Shown one piece after another: positions 23,736 to 35,539 of a stretch of 64,000 nt of DNA; the stretch's first letter is position 1, and every line of letters starts with the position of its first letter. The stretch spans positions 143,512,262 to 143,576,261 of the forward strand of contig NC_135718.1 in the NCBI RefSeq assembly GCF_964656455.1, written 5' to 3'. The position numbers were made by a program, and so were the translations under genes. The DNA is from Halichoerus grypus (lineage: Eukaryota > Chordata > Mammalia > Carnivora > Phocidae). A model generated the notes under the pieces. That model worked only from the letters and a program-made list of their open reading frames with translations, did no database searches and was not told the origin of the DNA.

Positions 23736-24062
23736 GTCTTAGTCAGCTTGGGCTGCTATAAAAAAATACTACAGACTGGGGGGCTTAACAGAAATTTATT
23801 TCCTCACAATTTTAGAGGCTGGAAGTCCAAAATCAAGATACCAACATGGTTGGTTTGTGGCTTGTAGATGGCTGCCTTTTCTCTTTGTCCTCATGCAGCA
23901 GAGAAAGAGAGTAAGCTGTGTGGTGTCCCATCATCAGGGCCCAGCCCTATGACCTCATCGAAATCTAATTATCTACCAAAAGCCCCACCTCCAAAAACCA
24001 TTACACAGGGGGTTAGGTCTTCAACATAGGAATGTTGGAAGGACATAATTCAGTCCATAGCA
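23736..24062 (-). mobile_element. Solo LTR of a MaLR (MST/MLT1-like), reverse orientation
   Basis: Starts 'gtcttagtcagcttgggctg', then 'gactggggggcttaacagaa', 'ttagaggctggaagtccaaa', 'gccccacctccaaaaacc' and ends 'ggacataattcagtccatag' plus 'ca'. This is a reverse-complement mammalian-apparent LTR. A short direct repeat 'ctgta' (within 'cactgtag') occurs on both sides. No internal retroviral genes are present. Confidence 0.72.
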
Positions 24063-25335
24063 CTGTAGTTGAGATATTAATTATATAACTAAAGTCCAAA
24101 CAAGCAACCCCTTGTGGGAGGAGTTGCAAGTAATGTAGGCCTTTCAATTATGTCATTTGTAAATAAAAGACAACATTGTCTTATTCCTCATCGTTTTTAA
24201 ATATTTTGGTGCTGGAAGATGGTCTGTTCAAATGGTCACTTATTCTTTTATAGTATAGAATAGTAATGTGCATAATAATAATAATAAAAAAAAACTTCCC
24301 TGGAGCTTTACCATGTGCTAATGCTGAGTAGAGATAATTATAAGGCACTATGGATACACACCAAAAAAAAAAAAAAAAAATGGACATCAAAGCCAAAACT
24401 GGGAGTTGGGATCTAAAGGATAATTGAGAATCTGGAATTAGCAAGGTAAAATGGGAGAGGAAGACAGGAAGTGGAGAGAGGAGGTAAATAGGGCCACAGC
24501 AGGTACAGTCTGAGGGTGAAGGAGAGGGTGGCCGGCATGGACAGAAGCAAGCAGTGCAGTCAGATGATGGAGCAGTTCTCAGTGAAGAAACTGATCAAAT
24601 CGGAAATCAAGGAGGGGTTTCCACATCATAAAAGGGCTGAGATGGCACTCACTTTGTTTGTTCATTTCAACCTAACTCCATCGGGTCCTCCTTGACATCA
24701 GGGAATAAGTCCTTCAGGTCTGTTTCATCCCTTCATCCGGTACAGTGCTTTATAAATAGTTTATTAAAAACTTCATGTCAATTGGGAAACTCTTTTAATA
24801 TCCAACAGGAAATACATAGGTTAATAACATTTTTTTTACCTTTTATTCACCTGCTTAATTATCATCCATTCAATCAACAGACATTTCCTGAGCACCTCCC
24901 CACATATAACGCATTCCCCAGACACTGTGGGGAGGAACAGAGGACCCGCACAGCCACAGTGCGATATCACGGTACAGGTTCCCATCACCATGATTCAAGG
25001 TGAATGCTCTTCCTCCCTTGCAGCACTAAAACAATCTGCACCGAGTTCATCTCCGACTATTTTCTTGTGAACTAGAGAAGCTTGAGCTTGATTGAGTAGA
25101 TAGCAATGTGAAATAAATCCTCTTGGGGATTAAAATGGGTATCACGTTGTTGACCTTGTATAAATACAGGCAAATAATATCTCCAGGCAAATGGTAAATG
25201 TGGATATTTGCTCTCTGAGGCACACTACTTAAAAAGTCTAAGAATGATCAATTTTAGGAATAGACGTTTCTCTTGAAAGAAAAATGGTACATCTCTACCA
25301 AGTAATCAGAGGATATGTGAGTATGCGCTTGTGCG
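24063..25335. other. Mostly unique sequence with poly(A) and ATA runs
   Basis: (ATA)n with A8 at 24271-24294 and an A18 run at 24363-24380. 24860-24960 ('caacagacatttcctgagca') looks like a short reverse L2/MIR tail. No gene. Confidence 0.4.
24363..24380. repeat. Poly(A), 18 nt
   Basis: An uninterrupted run of A with no recognisable SINE body before it. Confidence 0.9.
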
Positions 25336-25340
25336 CACAC

Positions 25341-25347
25341 GTGTGTG

Positions 25348-25382
<35 letters not shown>
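25341..25382. repeat. (GT)n microsatellite, interrupted
   Basis: About 21 GT units with one TTT interruption, preceded by a GTGCGCACAC palindromic start. Probably length-variable. Confidence 0.95.
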
Positions 25383-26690
25383 ATTCTCTACTACTTTTCA
25401 TTTCTGAAACAGAAGAATTCTCAGAGGACCGTTTTCTGAAACACTAAAATTCTCAAAAAGGTTCCCGGAACAGCACATTACTATAACTTGACACCATGTT
25501 TTAGATACTACCCAATAAATGTTTGCAAGGCAGCAATAAACCTTGTTTCTAATAGTGGGCTTCATGCTGTGCCACCAACGTGCAGAGGAAATGACTGAGC
25601 AGAAAGCTCATGTACAGTACGCAAAGGCAGCATCAAAGACCTTCTGAGGCCAGTTCATTATCGTGCCTCTCTCAGGAGGTTCAGAGGCTGCCCTGATTCC
25701 TTCCTCGTTATAGGTCACTTATTTCAATCCTTTCTAATAACCCCTGAATATGGAAGCACTCAGCAAGGCCACATTTGAGGTAGTCAGAGGTGTTTGGTCC
25801 GTTGGGTTGAGGAGCTGAAAATTGGAATGCCTTGCAAGTCTCCTTATAATGAAAGTGTCCCTTCAGCCTATTGTTTGCTGACAGTCCTATGGCAACCGAT
25901 ATTAGCCAGCACTGTGAGTGCCCCAGCTTCAGGTGCCAGGTACAACCCAACAAGCTTAAGATTTGAGAACTCCATTTTCTTAAAAGCTTATAGAAGCATT
26001 TAGATATCAGGCAGAAGTCCACCTTTTAAAAGAGGAAATAAGTTTTTATTATGGACACCATTTTCTCTGCATTAGGGCCATGCACTCTTAACTGATATTA
26101 ATTTGCTAAAAATTAAAGCAACAGTTTGTCTCCTAGTCAAGAAAGGGAACCTTGGAAACTCAGAAATGTGAGCCCTCATGCTTGGCACTTGTGCCTAGAA
26201 AAACATATCGCACAGGATTTGAAGCAAGTTTATCTGTGCAGTTCAGGTATGTACCCAGCAAAGTCAAACAACTCTAATACTCTCTTTGATTCTGGGTAGA
26301 CTGTATCACTAATTAGGTTATAAGCTTCACAACTAAACACACTTGTATGACTTTGCTTTCTAACTAGGCTCTCCTTACTTTTAGAAATATTCAATGTTTC
26401 TTTTTCCTCAGAGTTGTGCTCTTCTAAAATCAAGCTGAAATGACCATTCTGATAATTTTGGGTTGACAAGATCTGAAAAAGAAGGAACATGAAAATTAAA
26501 ACCTATGCTGAACCTATATGCTTATAGAGATTTTTACTTATTTCTCTGTTCTTAGCAATTGGTACAATGTCAAGAACCTAGAAGACATATAAGTCTATAT
26601 CTTCAATGGAAAAAAAAAAAAAGCATTTACTCTTACAAAATGTTCATTGAGCTGCTGTTTTCTCATCAGTGAAAGAAGATGATGACATTT
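25383..26690. other. Unique sequence, no gene seen
   Basis: No repeat recognised. Frames up to 104 codons (25708-26022, minus) with no domain I know. A run of A12 near 26610-26622. Confidence 0.45.
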
Positions 26691-26699
26691 ATCTTACAA

Positions 26700-27235
26700 G
26701 GTGAATCAGTGGGGAACGCTTTCAGTGGCAAGTAACAAAACCTGAATGACTTAGCTTAAAGAAGCATCTCAAATCTGGAGGTTGATGACTATGGCCATGA
26801 ATTCAGGAACACAATAGCTAACAATTCTGTACTTATTTTGATCTTTTCTTCATGACGTTGCCTCACAGTTGGAAAATGGTCACTATAATTCCAGACATCA
26901 CGGTCCATTCAAGTCAACCAAAAGGAAGAAGGGAGGTAAGAAGTGTCTGTATCCTTTTATCAAGAAACCAAAATCGTTTCCAGAAGTGCTCAGCAGATTT
27001 CTGTTGCTGTCTTCTCAGCCAGTACTGTGTTGAAAAGCCACCTCTGGAAAGAAGGGAGACTAGGAAAGCAAGAAACTGACTAGATCTTTACCATGGTTTG
27101 AAGAAATGGTGATTCATCGTCTGGAGCTGGTCACATTTTGTCTCCAAAGAAATTTGGGGTTCTATCATCAGGAAAAAGTGGGGGGTTAGAGGATAATTGT
27201 TGGGTAAGTACCTAATGGTGTCTCCTATAGGGGTT
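26700..27235. mobile_element. Probable old interspersed repeat, family uncertain
   Basis: 'ggcaagtaacaaaacctgaa' near 26730, a 'gacgttgcctcacag' to 'ccagacatcacggtcc' stretch, and 'ggggttctatcatcagga' followed by 'ggataattgttgggtaagta' near 27180 recur in the same order in a mammalian LTR-like repeat I recall but cannot name. It is not coding. Confidence 0.4.
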
Positions 27236-27464
27236 TTAATAAAGATTAGAGACCATATAGATAAAGTATCATAACATTAACTGGGACACAGAACTCAATA
27301 AACAGGAAGAGGTATGATTTACTTGATAACAATAAATTTAAAATAATAACTAAATAGTAAACATGAAATCTAAATGAGTTTGTGAGAATGTGGATTAGTG
27401 TAGTGTGGATGTGAAAGTTTTGATTTGTTTTTATTTGTGAAAATTTTATTTTTTTTAATATTAT

Positions 27465-27545
27465 TCAGTCTTTTTTTAAATTTTATTTTATTATGTTATG
27501 TTAGTCACCATACAAGACATCATTAGTTTTTGATGTAGTTTTAAG
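27465..27545 (-). mobile_element. Tiny carnivore L1 3'-end fragment, reverse orientation
   Basis: 'ttattatgttatgttagtca' and 'catcattagtttttgatgta' are the reverse complement of the terminal L1 3' UTR also seen at 17095-17160. The T/A-rich left edge is the tail. Confidence 0.8.
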
Positions 27546-28553
27546 TAACATACTAGCATCCATCTGTTCAGAGCTATCTTCATTAATTTTGGGAAGACAA
27601 ATGAATGTTAGAATATATAGATGTCAAGTATTAAAATCTATTTTTCTGGGGAAGGGAGACTCCTTAGGCAGATGGGGTCCTGTTGTCACTCCCACATAAC
27701 CCTGGGTATATTATCTTGGAGTTTGAGAAAGAGGAGTGAACAAATTGGTCTTGGGAAAACAGAAGGATCTATACTAAGGCTTTCTACTTGATGTTGAGAA
27801 TTAATGAGTATGTCAAATTCACTTCTGCATGTTAGATAGGTAGGCTAGACTCAACCCCAAGATCTAGGTTATCTGAGAGGAAAGAAACTTTGGACTAACA
27901 TTAGAACCCCTTTTAAAGCAACCATTTGGAAGCTGACCATGAGTGCCTTGGAGAAAATGACTATGTTTGTGAGTTTCAAGCACATTAAGAGTTTGTCTTG
28001 AAGTATATGAGTCACACTGTTAAAAAAAGAAAGGGCTTACCTTGAAGACTGAATCTTGTTTTCACAATGAAGGAAAAGTAATTAACAAGCCAAGGAAGTG
28101 TTTTATAAATACACGATGGGCAGTGTAAACAATCTGTCCTATGGGAATTCAGTGGAGAAAAAATAATTTTCCAGAAGGGGCAGCTTAAAAAGTTTATGGA
28201 AAACACTGGGTTTAAGATGGAATGTAAGTGATGGTTAAGACTTTCAAAAGTGAAAAAAGAAAATTAATTTTCCACTGAGAGGGAAAGTGTGTGAACAAAC
28301 AAGTGGTTGTGAGAAAGCGTCTATCACATGTGAAAAATAGTGCTGAATCGGAAGGATCTGTTAGAGATTGATGGGAAATGGAAAGGTGGGCTGGCTCTAG
28401 GAAGTGAATTCTCCAACTGAAGAATTTGAATTTTTGTCCTTTTAACAAACGGAAATCTTTGAAGAGTTTGAGCCTTCATGATAAATGAGAAAGCAGTGTC
28501 TCATGTGCTGGTAGGATGAGGGATGAAGCGGGTTAAAGAAACTTAAAGCCCAG
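27546..28553. other. Unique sequence, no gene seen
   Basis: No coding signal or repeat recognised. 28535-28553 is the left copy of the SINEC target-site duplication. Confidence 0.45.
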
Positions 28554-28749
28554 GGGCGCCTGGGTGGCTCAGTCGTTAAGCGTCTGCCTTCTGCTCAGGT
28601 CATGATCCTAGGGTCCTGGGATCGAGCCCCGCATCAGGCTCCCCGCTCCGCGGGAAGCCTGCTTCTCCCTCTCCCACTCCCCCTGCTTGTGTTCCCTCTT
28701 TTGCTGTCTCTCTCTCTGTCAAATAAATAAAAAAAAAAAAAAAGAAAAG
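28554..28749 (+). mobile_element. Full-length, well-preserved SINEC with 19-bp TSD
   Basis: Head 'gggcgcctgggtggctcag' with the A-box region, then 'gggatcgagccccgc' (B-box-like), CT-rich body and 'caaataaataaa' plus poly(A) tail. It is tRNA-derived, transcribed by RNA polymerase III and mobilised by L1. Perfect 19-bp duplication 'aaagaaacttaaagcccag' at 28535-28553 and 28750-28768. Few mutations and an intact TSD make it the youngest-looking insertion in the window. Confidence 0.97.
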
Positions 28750-28768
28750 AAAGAAACTTAAAGCCCAG

Positions 28769-30180
28769 AAATGGCTTGGAAATACCCTTTTCATACTTAA
28801 AGTATGGAGTCAACATCTGAATTTGGGGGTGGCAACAGGAATATAAAGGAAGAAATCAATGTGAACAATAGTACAAAGGAGAAAATTTTTCAGAAAAAAA
28901 TTTAAAAGGAGAGAAATAATGACACCCAGATTTGAAACTGGGTGACTGGAAAGGGGATGAATTTATTGACTCAGGGAGACTGAGTGCTGTGCTGCTTGAG
29001 CATATTCACAGATTGGAGTTTACTTCTTGCTCATTTGGTTCTGCTTAGTGAGTTGACTCTCTTCTATGCCATTCTTCAAGGATTTAAGCTCCTCAGTAGT
29101 GTGGCTCCTCTTCACTGTCATTTGCTTCAGGCCAGAAGGGGAAAGAGTATGGAGGTGAGCATGGGGGGTCTCTAGGAGCCAGACCTGGAAGTAGCCCACA
29201 TCCCTTCAGTTCTCAGTCCATAGACTGAACCTCAGTCACAGTCCAGACCTAATTGCCAGGGAGTCTGGGACATAGAGCCCAACTCTGTTTTGATAGACAG
29301 CCAGCAGCCTCTCACATTCCCTTTGTAAGAAGAATAATTTTCATAAAATAATTTATTTTCACATAAAGTAATGCAATGTTGTACCATTTTTCTGTTTAAC
29401 TTTCTCTGATTTGAAAATCACCCCCACCCCTGCCAATTTTTAGTTGGCCAGTGTCGTATCCATTGCTTCGTTTCCAAGAACACACCTACTCTATCCAATG
29501 AGATGAGCCTACCTATTTTCTCAGAAACTCTTTATAAAGTTGGACAGTAAATATAGAAAATGATCCTGTTGAAAAGGAATGGAAGATAAGAAAAATATAT
29601 CCTCTCTTTAAACATGAATTGGATCAGGTCAGTTATTTATATTTACTGCCAATGGCCTTTCTAGCCAGCAAATGTTAAATCTAACCAGGTAACCTGAATT
29701 CAAGGTTCTACACACTATGATCCCAATCTGTTTTTCTGGCCTTCCCCTCTCCACTCCCCATTACCTACATCACTAAAAAATCAAGCAGCATTATGTTACT
29801 AGTAAACTCTAGACAAGAACAAAATTAAATAAGAAATAGTTTAAATTTTTTCCTTGGATGCTAGTTATTAATGAAAACCTAGTTTAATTCTAGGAAATAG
29901 AGGAAATTTTTTTGTTGTAACTCTGCATGCAACACATGCAATTTGCGGGGTGGGGGGGAGCTCGGGAGTTTAGTGGCACTTTTAAAAAAATGACATCTAA
30001 TTTGTGGCTTCTGTGTGGTTTGATACTGCAAAATTCCTTGTTTCCTGCAATTGGGGTTTGTTTAGGGATAAGGACAGGTGTGGATGGTGGAGGGGGTGGT
30101 GGATCAGAGACAAAAATTGGAGAGAGTGAGAGAAGAGATCTTCCCCCAAGTACTAGGATGAACACAGTGTTATATGTAGT
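28769..30180. other. Mostly unique sequence, no gene seen
   Basis: 29190-29290 weakly resembles the unnamed repeat at 26.7 kb. A G-rich patch at 29947-29966 is listed separately. Nothing else recognised. Confidence 0.4.
29947..29966 (+). other. G-quadruplex-compatible tract
   Basis: GGGG, T, a run of seven G, AGCTC, GGG fits four GGG runs with loops of seven or fewer. A second G-rich patch lies near 30080-30105. Confidence 0.5.
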
Positions 30181-30184
30181 GCTG

Positions 30185-30430
30185 GGGCTTGAGTTCTGGA
30201 GTCCAACTCTGGTTGGGGTGATAATTTTTCATCTCAGCTTGCCACCTAACTCTTAACCCTAACCCTAACTCCATAACTTTGGGCAATAATCCCTCCATAC
30301 ACCACTTCCATATTTGTAAAATAGTGAACACAATAGTACATACCTCACAGGATCATAATCAAGACTAAATAATATACAAGTTAGATGCATAGCATGATAC
30401 ATGTCACATAGTTAAACACTCCATAAAGAT
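30185..30430 (+). mobile_element. MIR with a telomere-like insertion
   Basis: 'cttgagttctggagtccaac' (head), 'aactttgggcaataatccc', 'ccatatttgtaaaatagtga', 'acctcacaggatcataatc' and 'gatacatgtcacatag' follow MIR order. At 30254-30269 'taaccctaaccctaac' replaces part of the core. Confidence 0.75.
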
Positions 30431-32200
30431 GAAAATGTCTTCTATTATTACTCAGAGGGAATGCAAAGAAAGTGCCCCCCAAATGCTTTTAAGATTACCA
30501 CAAAGAATCCATATCCTTTCTCACGTTCATACAGAACCTTCTCTAATTGAAAGGTCCTATCTCAAAGAATGCTGTGACTTATAACTCGTATGGTAATATG
30601 AAATGAGAAAACTGTCCTTTGGGAGACTGCATTTAAGTCCAATGTTACCAAGACAGGCACGATGCACAACAAAGACAGACCCAAATGAAGTCTCCATGTT
30701 AAGAACTTACATTAAGTACAACAAAAGAGATAAATGCATTTTTGTGGTTTACTTTTGAGACCTCCAGTATGATAAGTTGGCTCATTACGTTTGTTTTTTT
30801 TAAAGGAACTGTATAAGACATTATCCAGTGAACTTTTCAATCCAATCTATTTGTGATTGCATCTTTGTTTTCAAAGAAACTATTTTTGGAATTCTTGGTT
30901 TAGAGTTCCAGCTCTTGGTGTTGTCAAAATTAAGTAGATAGAGATACTGGGCAGGATGTAACTGAATCAGCTAATGGAACTCATGTGTTGAAGAAAAATT
31001 ACTTGACAAAAAAGAATTGAAGCTTGGGGGGAAAAAAAACTACCCTTGGGAATAATAATGTGATGGAGAATACGCCTTAATATGCTGGAATCTGAAAAGA
31101 TTTCATATCATCTTCTCTCTTGAAAGGAAATTAAATTATAGGAAGAGGCTCTGCTATCCTAAAATAGTAGCCATCTTCTTATTTATTTTTAATTAAATTC
31201 CATCCAGATAAGCGATCTTCATCTTCTTTTATATGAGCTTGCTGACTTCCCCTGCTCGGATGCCAGATAAACAAAACACCTTCCAAATTCGATCCATTTG
31301 GGATAGCTACTTTTAAAAGCAGTGTTTTAAGAATCAGATAACCCATAATATCTTTGGTAAGGAAAGAGAAGGCCCTATTTATTTTGGTAACTGAAATCAC
31401 CTCTGAGGTCTGAGAAAAAAAGTTGCTAAACAAAGGGGTATTTAATATCATTCTCTCTAAGTACTGGCCCTAGGAAAAGTAAGCAGCCTGCGCAATTGTC
31501 ATTTTAAGGGCTCCATGTGAGCTCCCTACCCTTTTAAATAAGCAAACAAAGCAACAAAAACAAAGCCACTTATATCCATCCATTAGCCCTGCCAAGGTGC
31601 TCACAGTTCTTACATTCGTTCATTCATTCACTAGTTACTGAGCTCTGCTTGTGTGCAGGTGTCTGTGAGAAGCCCTGGGAACACGGTCCCTCCTCTCCAT
31701 TCTGACAGCACTAGGCAACCCCTTGGTTAAAGAATGCTTTCCAAAGTGTGTTCCACAAATCAGTCTTACGGTGTCATATAAATTGCGATCTGTTAGTAAG
31801 GCGAGGAATTCTGTGAGCAAATAAGCCCAGAAAATATGGACTGAAATACCATCTAAACAGTTCTCATTCCTTAATACTTCCTAGCATCTTTAATGTGCCC
31901 CCAGTGCTGCTGAGTGCCCTGGAGAAGGGGGAATGAATGCAACAGGACTTGGGGAAAGCCCTCCCTCCAAGGGCAGACTCCGGTACCAGGCTTTCCCATT
32001 TCTTCCACCCTCCCTACATTTCAAGTCTATTGTGCCTCCTTAGTTGTGCAATAAATGCCAAATTTCAATTTTATTTTTGCCTCTTCATGGGCACCCCGTG
32101 CTAAATGAGTTTAAGCTACACAGCCCCCTACTGCTTGCAGTGCTTAGAGACTCTAGAGCTGGAGGAAAGGGCATGAGTCGGGGACACAGGACAGCCTGGA
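30431..32200. other. Mostly unique sequence; one L2-like trace
   Basis: 31614-31700 ('cattcgttcattcattcact' and on to 'acacggtccctcct') looks like a reverse L2 tail. The rest shows no gene or repeat I know. Confidence 0.4.
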
Positions 32201-32204
32201 CACA

Positions 32205-32258
32205 CAACTGGCACTAAATGGAGCCTCAAAAATATTTGTTACATAAATGAACAGAAGA
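32205..32258 (+). mobile_element. L2 extreme 3' end
   Basis: 'ggcactaaatggagcctcaa' and 'aaatatttgttacataaatg' match the terminal L2 'gcaccaataaatatttgttgaatgaatga' pattern. Confidence 0.6.
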
Positions 32259-32284
32259 AAACATGGCGACTCACATTCCACTGC

Positions 32285-32375
32285 TGTCACTCTCTAGTTG
32301 TTATTAAAACATTCTGAGCCCTAGTTTCTTCACCTGTAATGTGGGATAATACCCATTTTAGGAGAAGGTGATCAG
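32285..32375 (+). mobile_element. MIR fragment
   Basis: 'cactctctagttgttattaa', 'gagccctagtttcttcacct' and 'gtaatgtgggataataccca' match the MIR core. Confidence 0.7.
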
Positions 32376-32379
32376 CCAG

Positions 32380-33190
32380 TCAGCTCTCTTCCCTTCCAGC
32401 AGAAGTAAATTTTTCTTTTCTTTTTTGGAACTACTTTCCCTGAGGTTCAGAGAACCCCCCCTGCCATGTCTCCTCTTGCTCTAATACAGATATTGACAAG
32501 GTCACTTTTTCCAAGTGTGGACTTTGCTATTTTTTGTATACTCGCCATCACCCAAACGTATAGAGATATCTGAAGGGCTCCTCACCAGCAAAAGAAGCCA
32601 GTGAGAACCAGAATTAAGGGATACTCCTTTCCAGACAGACACGGTACAGGAAGCATCCAGCCCATGAATGGAAAAAAGCCACCAGGAAGCGCATCATCGT
32701 AACACTTGAAGATGTCAGGAATAATGAGAAGCTTTTAAAAGCTAGGAAATAGCAGTAGGTCAGGTGTAAAGAAACAGACTCGGAACACCAACAGTCTTCT
32801 CAGCAGCAACACCAACACTGGGTGCCTGGGGAGAAATGCTTTCAAATGTCTTTACTTTTCATGAGGAAATTGCTGGAAGACAGGCATCAGCCAAACGAGA
32901 GAGAAAAACAAAAATAAAGGAAGAAGACACAGAACCCAGGAAACCATGGTTTCAGCCAAAAAAAAAAAAAAAAAAAAAGCTGGTAAGACCGAGGGTGACA
33001 ATGGGTGGAGCAGGTGTCAAGAATAAGCAGTCAGACTGAAGCAAGGAAGCAGAAACCTCTGGAAGAGAGGTTTGCCTGAAGAGTGTGAGGACTCGAGGGA
33101 CAGATGGCCCCGTTGAACATTCTGAAGCGGATGTGTATAAAACTTATGTAAGTGAAAATATTAGCTCTGTCATCATACGGCAATGAGCCA
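32380..33190. other. Unique sequence with poly(A) run
   Basis: A21 run at 32958-32978 with no SINE body; the frame across it (32836-33039) merely reads lysines from the A run. No gene recognised. Confidence 0.45.
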
Positions 33191-33196
33191 AGCACG

Positions 33197-33640
33197 TGTT
33201 ATCAGTTTGCTAAGACTGCCATAATAAGGCCGGGTGACTTAAAACCACAGAAATTGCTTAACTCACAGTTCTAGTGGCTAGAAACCCAAAGGTGCCAACA
33301 GGGCCATGTTCCTTGTAAAACTCAATCTTTCCTCTCCCTAGCTCCTGAGGGTGGCCAGCAATCTTTGGCATTGCTTGGCTGGCAGTCATATCACACCAGT
33401 CTCTGCTTCTGTGGCCACGTGGCACCCTCCTTGTGAATGTCTCCCTCTTTGTGTGATGTCTCCACCTTCTCACAACGGCACCAGTCACTTGGGATTAAGG
33501 CTCATCCTAGTGACCTCATCTTAACTTGATTACATCGGCAAAGCCTTATTTCCAAGTAAGGTCACATTCACAGGTACCAAGGGTTAGGACTTCAACATAT
33601 CTTTGGTGGAGGGGAGAAGGGGGACAATTCAACCCATAAT
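33197..33640 (-). mobile_element. MLT1-type MaLR solo LTR, reverse orientation
   Basis: Reading left to right: 'agtttgctaagactgccata', 'ttctagtggctagaaaccca', 'gacctcatcttaacttgatt', 'ttccaagtaaggtcacattc', 'gggttaggacttcaacatat', 'ggacaattcaacccataa'. That is the reverse complement of MLT1A/B. A non-autonomous ERVL-MaLR LTR; no internal genes. Confidence 0.9.
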
Positions 33641-33799
33641 TTCACTCATTGATGAATTTACTAAAATTAGTGCTATAGGTCCTGAAAGAATAGAAGGGAA
33701 AAGTCGTGCTGGTGTTAGGAGTTAAATCCCTATCTAAACAAAGTATCAACAGATAATGTCTAAAATACTTAAATCAAGAAACAGCAGGTGGAAGCCTAT

Positions 33800-34015
33800 T
33801 ATCTAGGACTATGGAAGCATCTGCTAGAAGGAGCAGTCAGCTAAAAGAGTTTACAGTGGTTTCTGTCAGAAAATGGGACAGGAAGGTCAGAAATTATGGG
33901 CAGGGAGCTGCTGGTTTTCATTATAAGTCGTTATTAGTTGAAAGCTTCACAAGATTGATGTATGTCATTAATAAAAAAAAGAAAAGAAAAACAAAGGACA
34001 AAAAAAAGGAACATT
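33800..34015 (+). mobile_element. Probable L1M 3' end with A-rich tail
   Basis: 'gtttacagtggtttctgtca', 'attatgggcagggagctgct', 'gattgatgtatgtcattaat' then an A-rich tail resembles old L1 3' UTRs ('acagtggttatctctgg...catgtattacttttat'). Diverged, so the call is tentative. Confidence 0.45.
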
Positions 34016-34260
34016 AGTGATGAAAATAGTTGGGTTTTTATTACTTCAAAGATTTTGGTAATTAAGCATATATTGAAATCTTCTTGTGATCATAAAGAGT
34101 ATTTAAATAGTTACCCAAACACAGTAACAACACTTTGATAGTAGCTAGCACGGTATCCTGGAAGAGGACTGGCCTCATTTCAATTCTGCAGTTTGCAGAT
34201 ATGTAGCCTTGTATCCTCGCAAGGACATAGGCTGATAAGAAAAAAAAAAAGCACACTTCT

Positions 34261-34457
34261 TTATTTATTTGACAGAGAGAGGGGGAGCACAAGAGAGAAT
34301 GAGAAAGATCGAGGGAGCCCAAGCAGGGGGTGAGGGAGAGGGAGAAGCAGACTCCCTGCTGAGCAGGGAGCCCAACACGGGACTCGATCCCAGGACCCTG
34401 GGATCATGACCTGAGCTGAAGGCAGACACTTAACCAACTGAGCCACCCAGGCGCCCC
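34261..34457 (-). mobile_element. Full-length SINEC, reverse orientation, with TSD
   Basis: The minus strand begins 'ggggcgcctgggtggctcag', passes 'aggtcatgatcccagggtcc' and a CT-rich tail ending in 'aaataaataaa'. Flanked by 'aaaagcacacttct' (34247-34260) and 'aaaagtacacttct' (34458-34471), a 14-bp duplication with one mismatch. Young, but a little older than the 28.5-kb copy. Confidence 0.95.
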
Positions 34458-34474
34458 AAAAGTACACTTCTGTA

Positions 34475-34740
34475 AATAAGATGTGTGCACTAGAATAAAT
34501 TCAAAGTTAGCTTCTAAATCTAATTTTATGTGGCTCCATGAAAAATAGAATGCGGAGTGCATAAAAATCCTTACCCACCACAAAATCCCATTCTGGTGAG
34601 CTGGAGCTTTGTAACCTAAAGACAGCATATTCATTTACCCATAGAAATGAATGATCTGAATATCTTTCTCAAAACTTTTAGGATTTTTGTGCCATATTAG
34701 ATGAATCCACTTAAACTGGTGAGCTGCTTTGATTCATGCC
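34475..34740. other. Unique sequence
   Basis: Nothing recognised. Confidence 0.4.
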
Positions 34741-34744
34741 AATA

Positions 34745-35535
34745 TCTTTTAAATAAGCTTTTTTAGTAGTTTAGATTTGCAGAAAAGTTAAGAAGATAGT
34801 ACAGAGAGATCCCATAACCCACACCCAATGTCCCCTACTATTTTACATCAGTATGTTACATTTGTCACAACCTAAAGCGTGATCGATCTATATTGAAGTT
34901 TATTAATTGAAGTTTATACTTTAGACTTGTTTAGTTTTCACCTAATGTCCTTTTTCTAAGATTCAATCAGGATACCACATTAAATTAGTAATCATATCTC
35001 CTTGGGCTCCTCTTGGCTGTGAGTTTCTCCATCTTTCCTTGTTTTTATTGACCTGGACAGTTCTGAGGAGGACTGGTCAGGTATTTTGTAGAATGTCTCT
35101 CAACTGAGATTTGGCTGGTGTTTTTCTCATGATTAGACTGGGGTTGTGGGTTCTTAGGAGGGAGATAACAGAGGCCAAGTGCCACTTCTCACACATCATA
35201 CCAAGGGTATGTGCTATGGACAAGATTTGTCCCTGTGAATGTGAACCACCTAGTGCTTGTCAGGATTCTCCACTGTGAAGCCACTTTCTTTCCCCCCTTT
35301 CAGAGTTATACTTTCTGAAAGGAAGTCACTGTGCACAGTACACATTTAAGGACTAGGGAATCATGCTCCTTCTCCTTAAGGGCAATGTATTCACATAAAT
35401 TGTTGGGGATTCCTCTGTATGAGAGATTTGTCTCTTCTCTTACATTGTTTTCATTTTATGAGACAGTGGTCATATTAGCATAACCACAGTGACTCTTACC
35501 ATCATCATTCTTGGGCTGAACCAATACTCTAAAAT
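34745..35535 (-). mobile_element. Old L1M-associated 3' region, reverse orientation
   Basis: 'gcagaaaagttaagaagata', 'cagagagatcccataaccca', 'tccttgtttttattgacctg', 'ggtcaggtattttgtagaat', 'tctcatgattagactggggt' and 'cctctgtatgagagatttgt' form a long repeat I associate with old mammalian L1 3' UTRs. The subfamily is uncertain. Confidence 0.65.
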
Positions 35536-35539
35536 TTTA

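Noticed and set aside
23736..24062. Endogenous retrovirus with internal genes
   Set aside because: Only a solo MaLR-type LTR is present; no gag, pol or env-like frame is beside it (the same holds for 33197-33640).
28554..28626. tRNA gene (A- and B-box-like sequences)
   Set aside because: It is the tRNA-derived head of a SINEC with TSD and tail, not a free tRNA gene; no full cloverleaf was established.
28600..28816. Minus-strand frames of 60-64 codons
   Set aside because: They are antisense readings of the SINEC at 28554-28749, including its poly(A).
29890..30256. Overlapping frames of 91 and 109 codons on opposite strands
   Set aside because: Driven by the G-rich patches near 29950 and 30085 (runs of Pro or Gly) with no domain.
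32836..33039. 67-codon frame with a lysine run
   Set aside because: The lysines are the A21 run at 32958-32978.
34261..34467. Minus-strand 68-codon frame with leucine-rich stretch
   Set aside because: Translation of the SINEC body and CT-rich tail.
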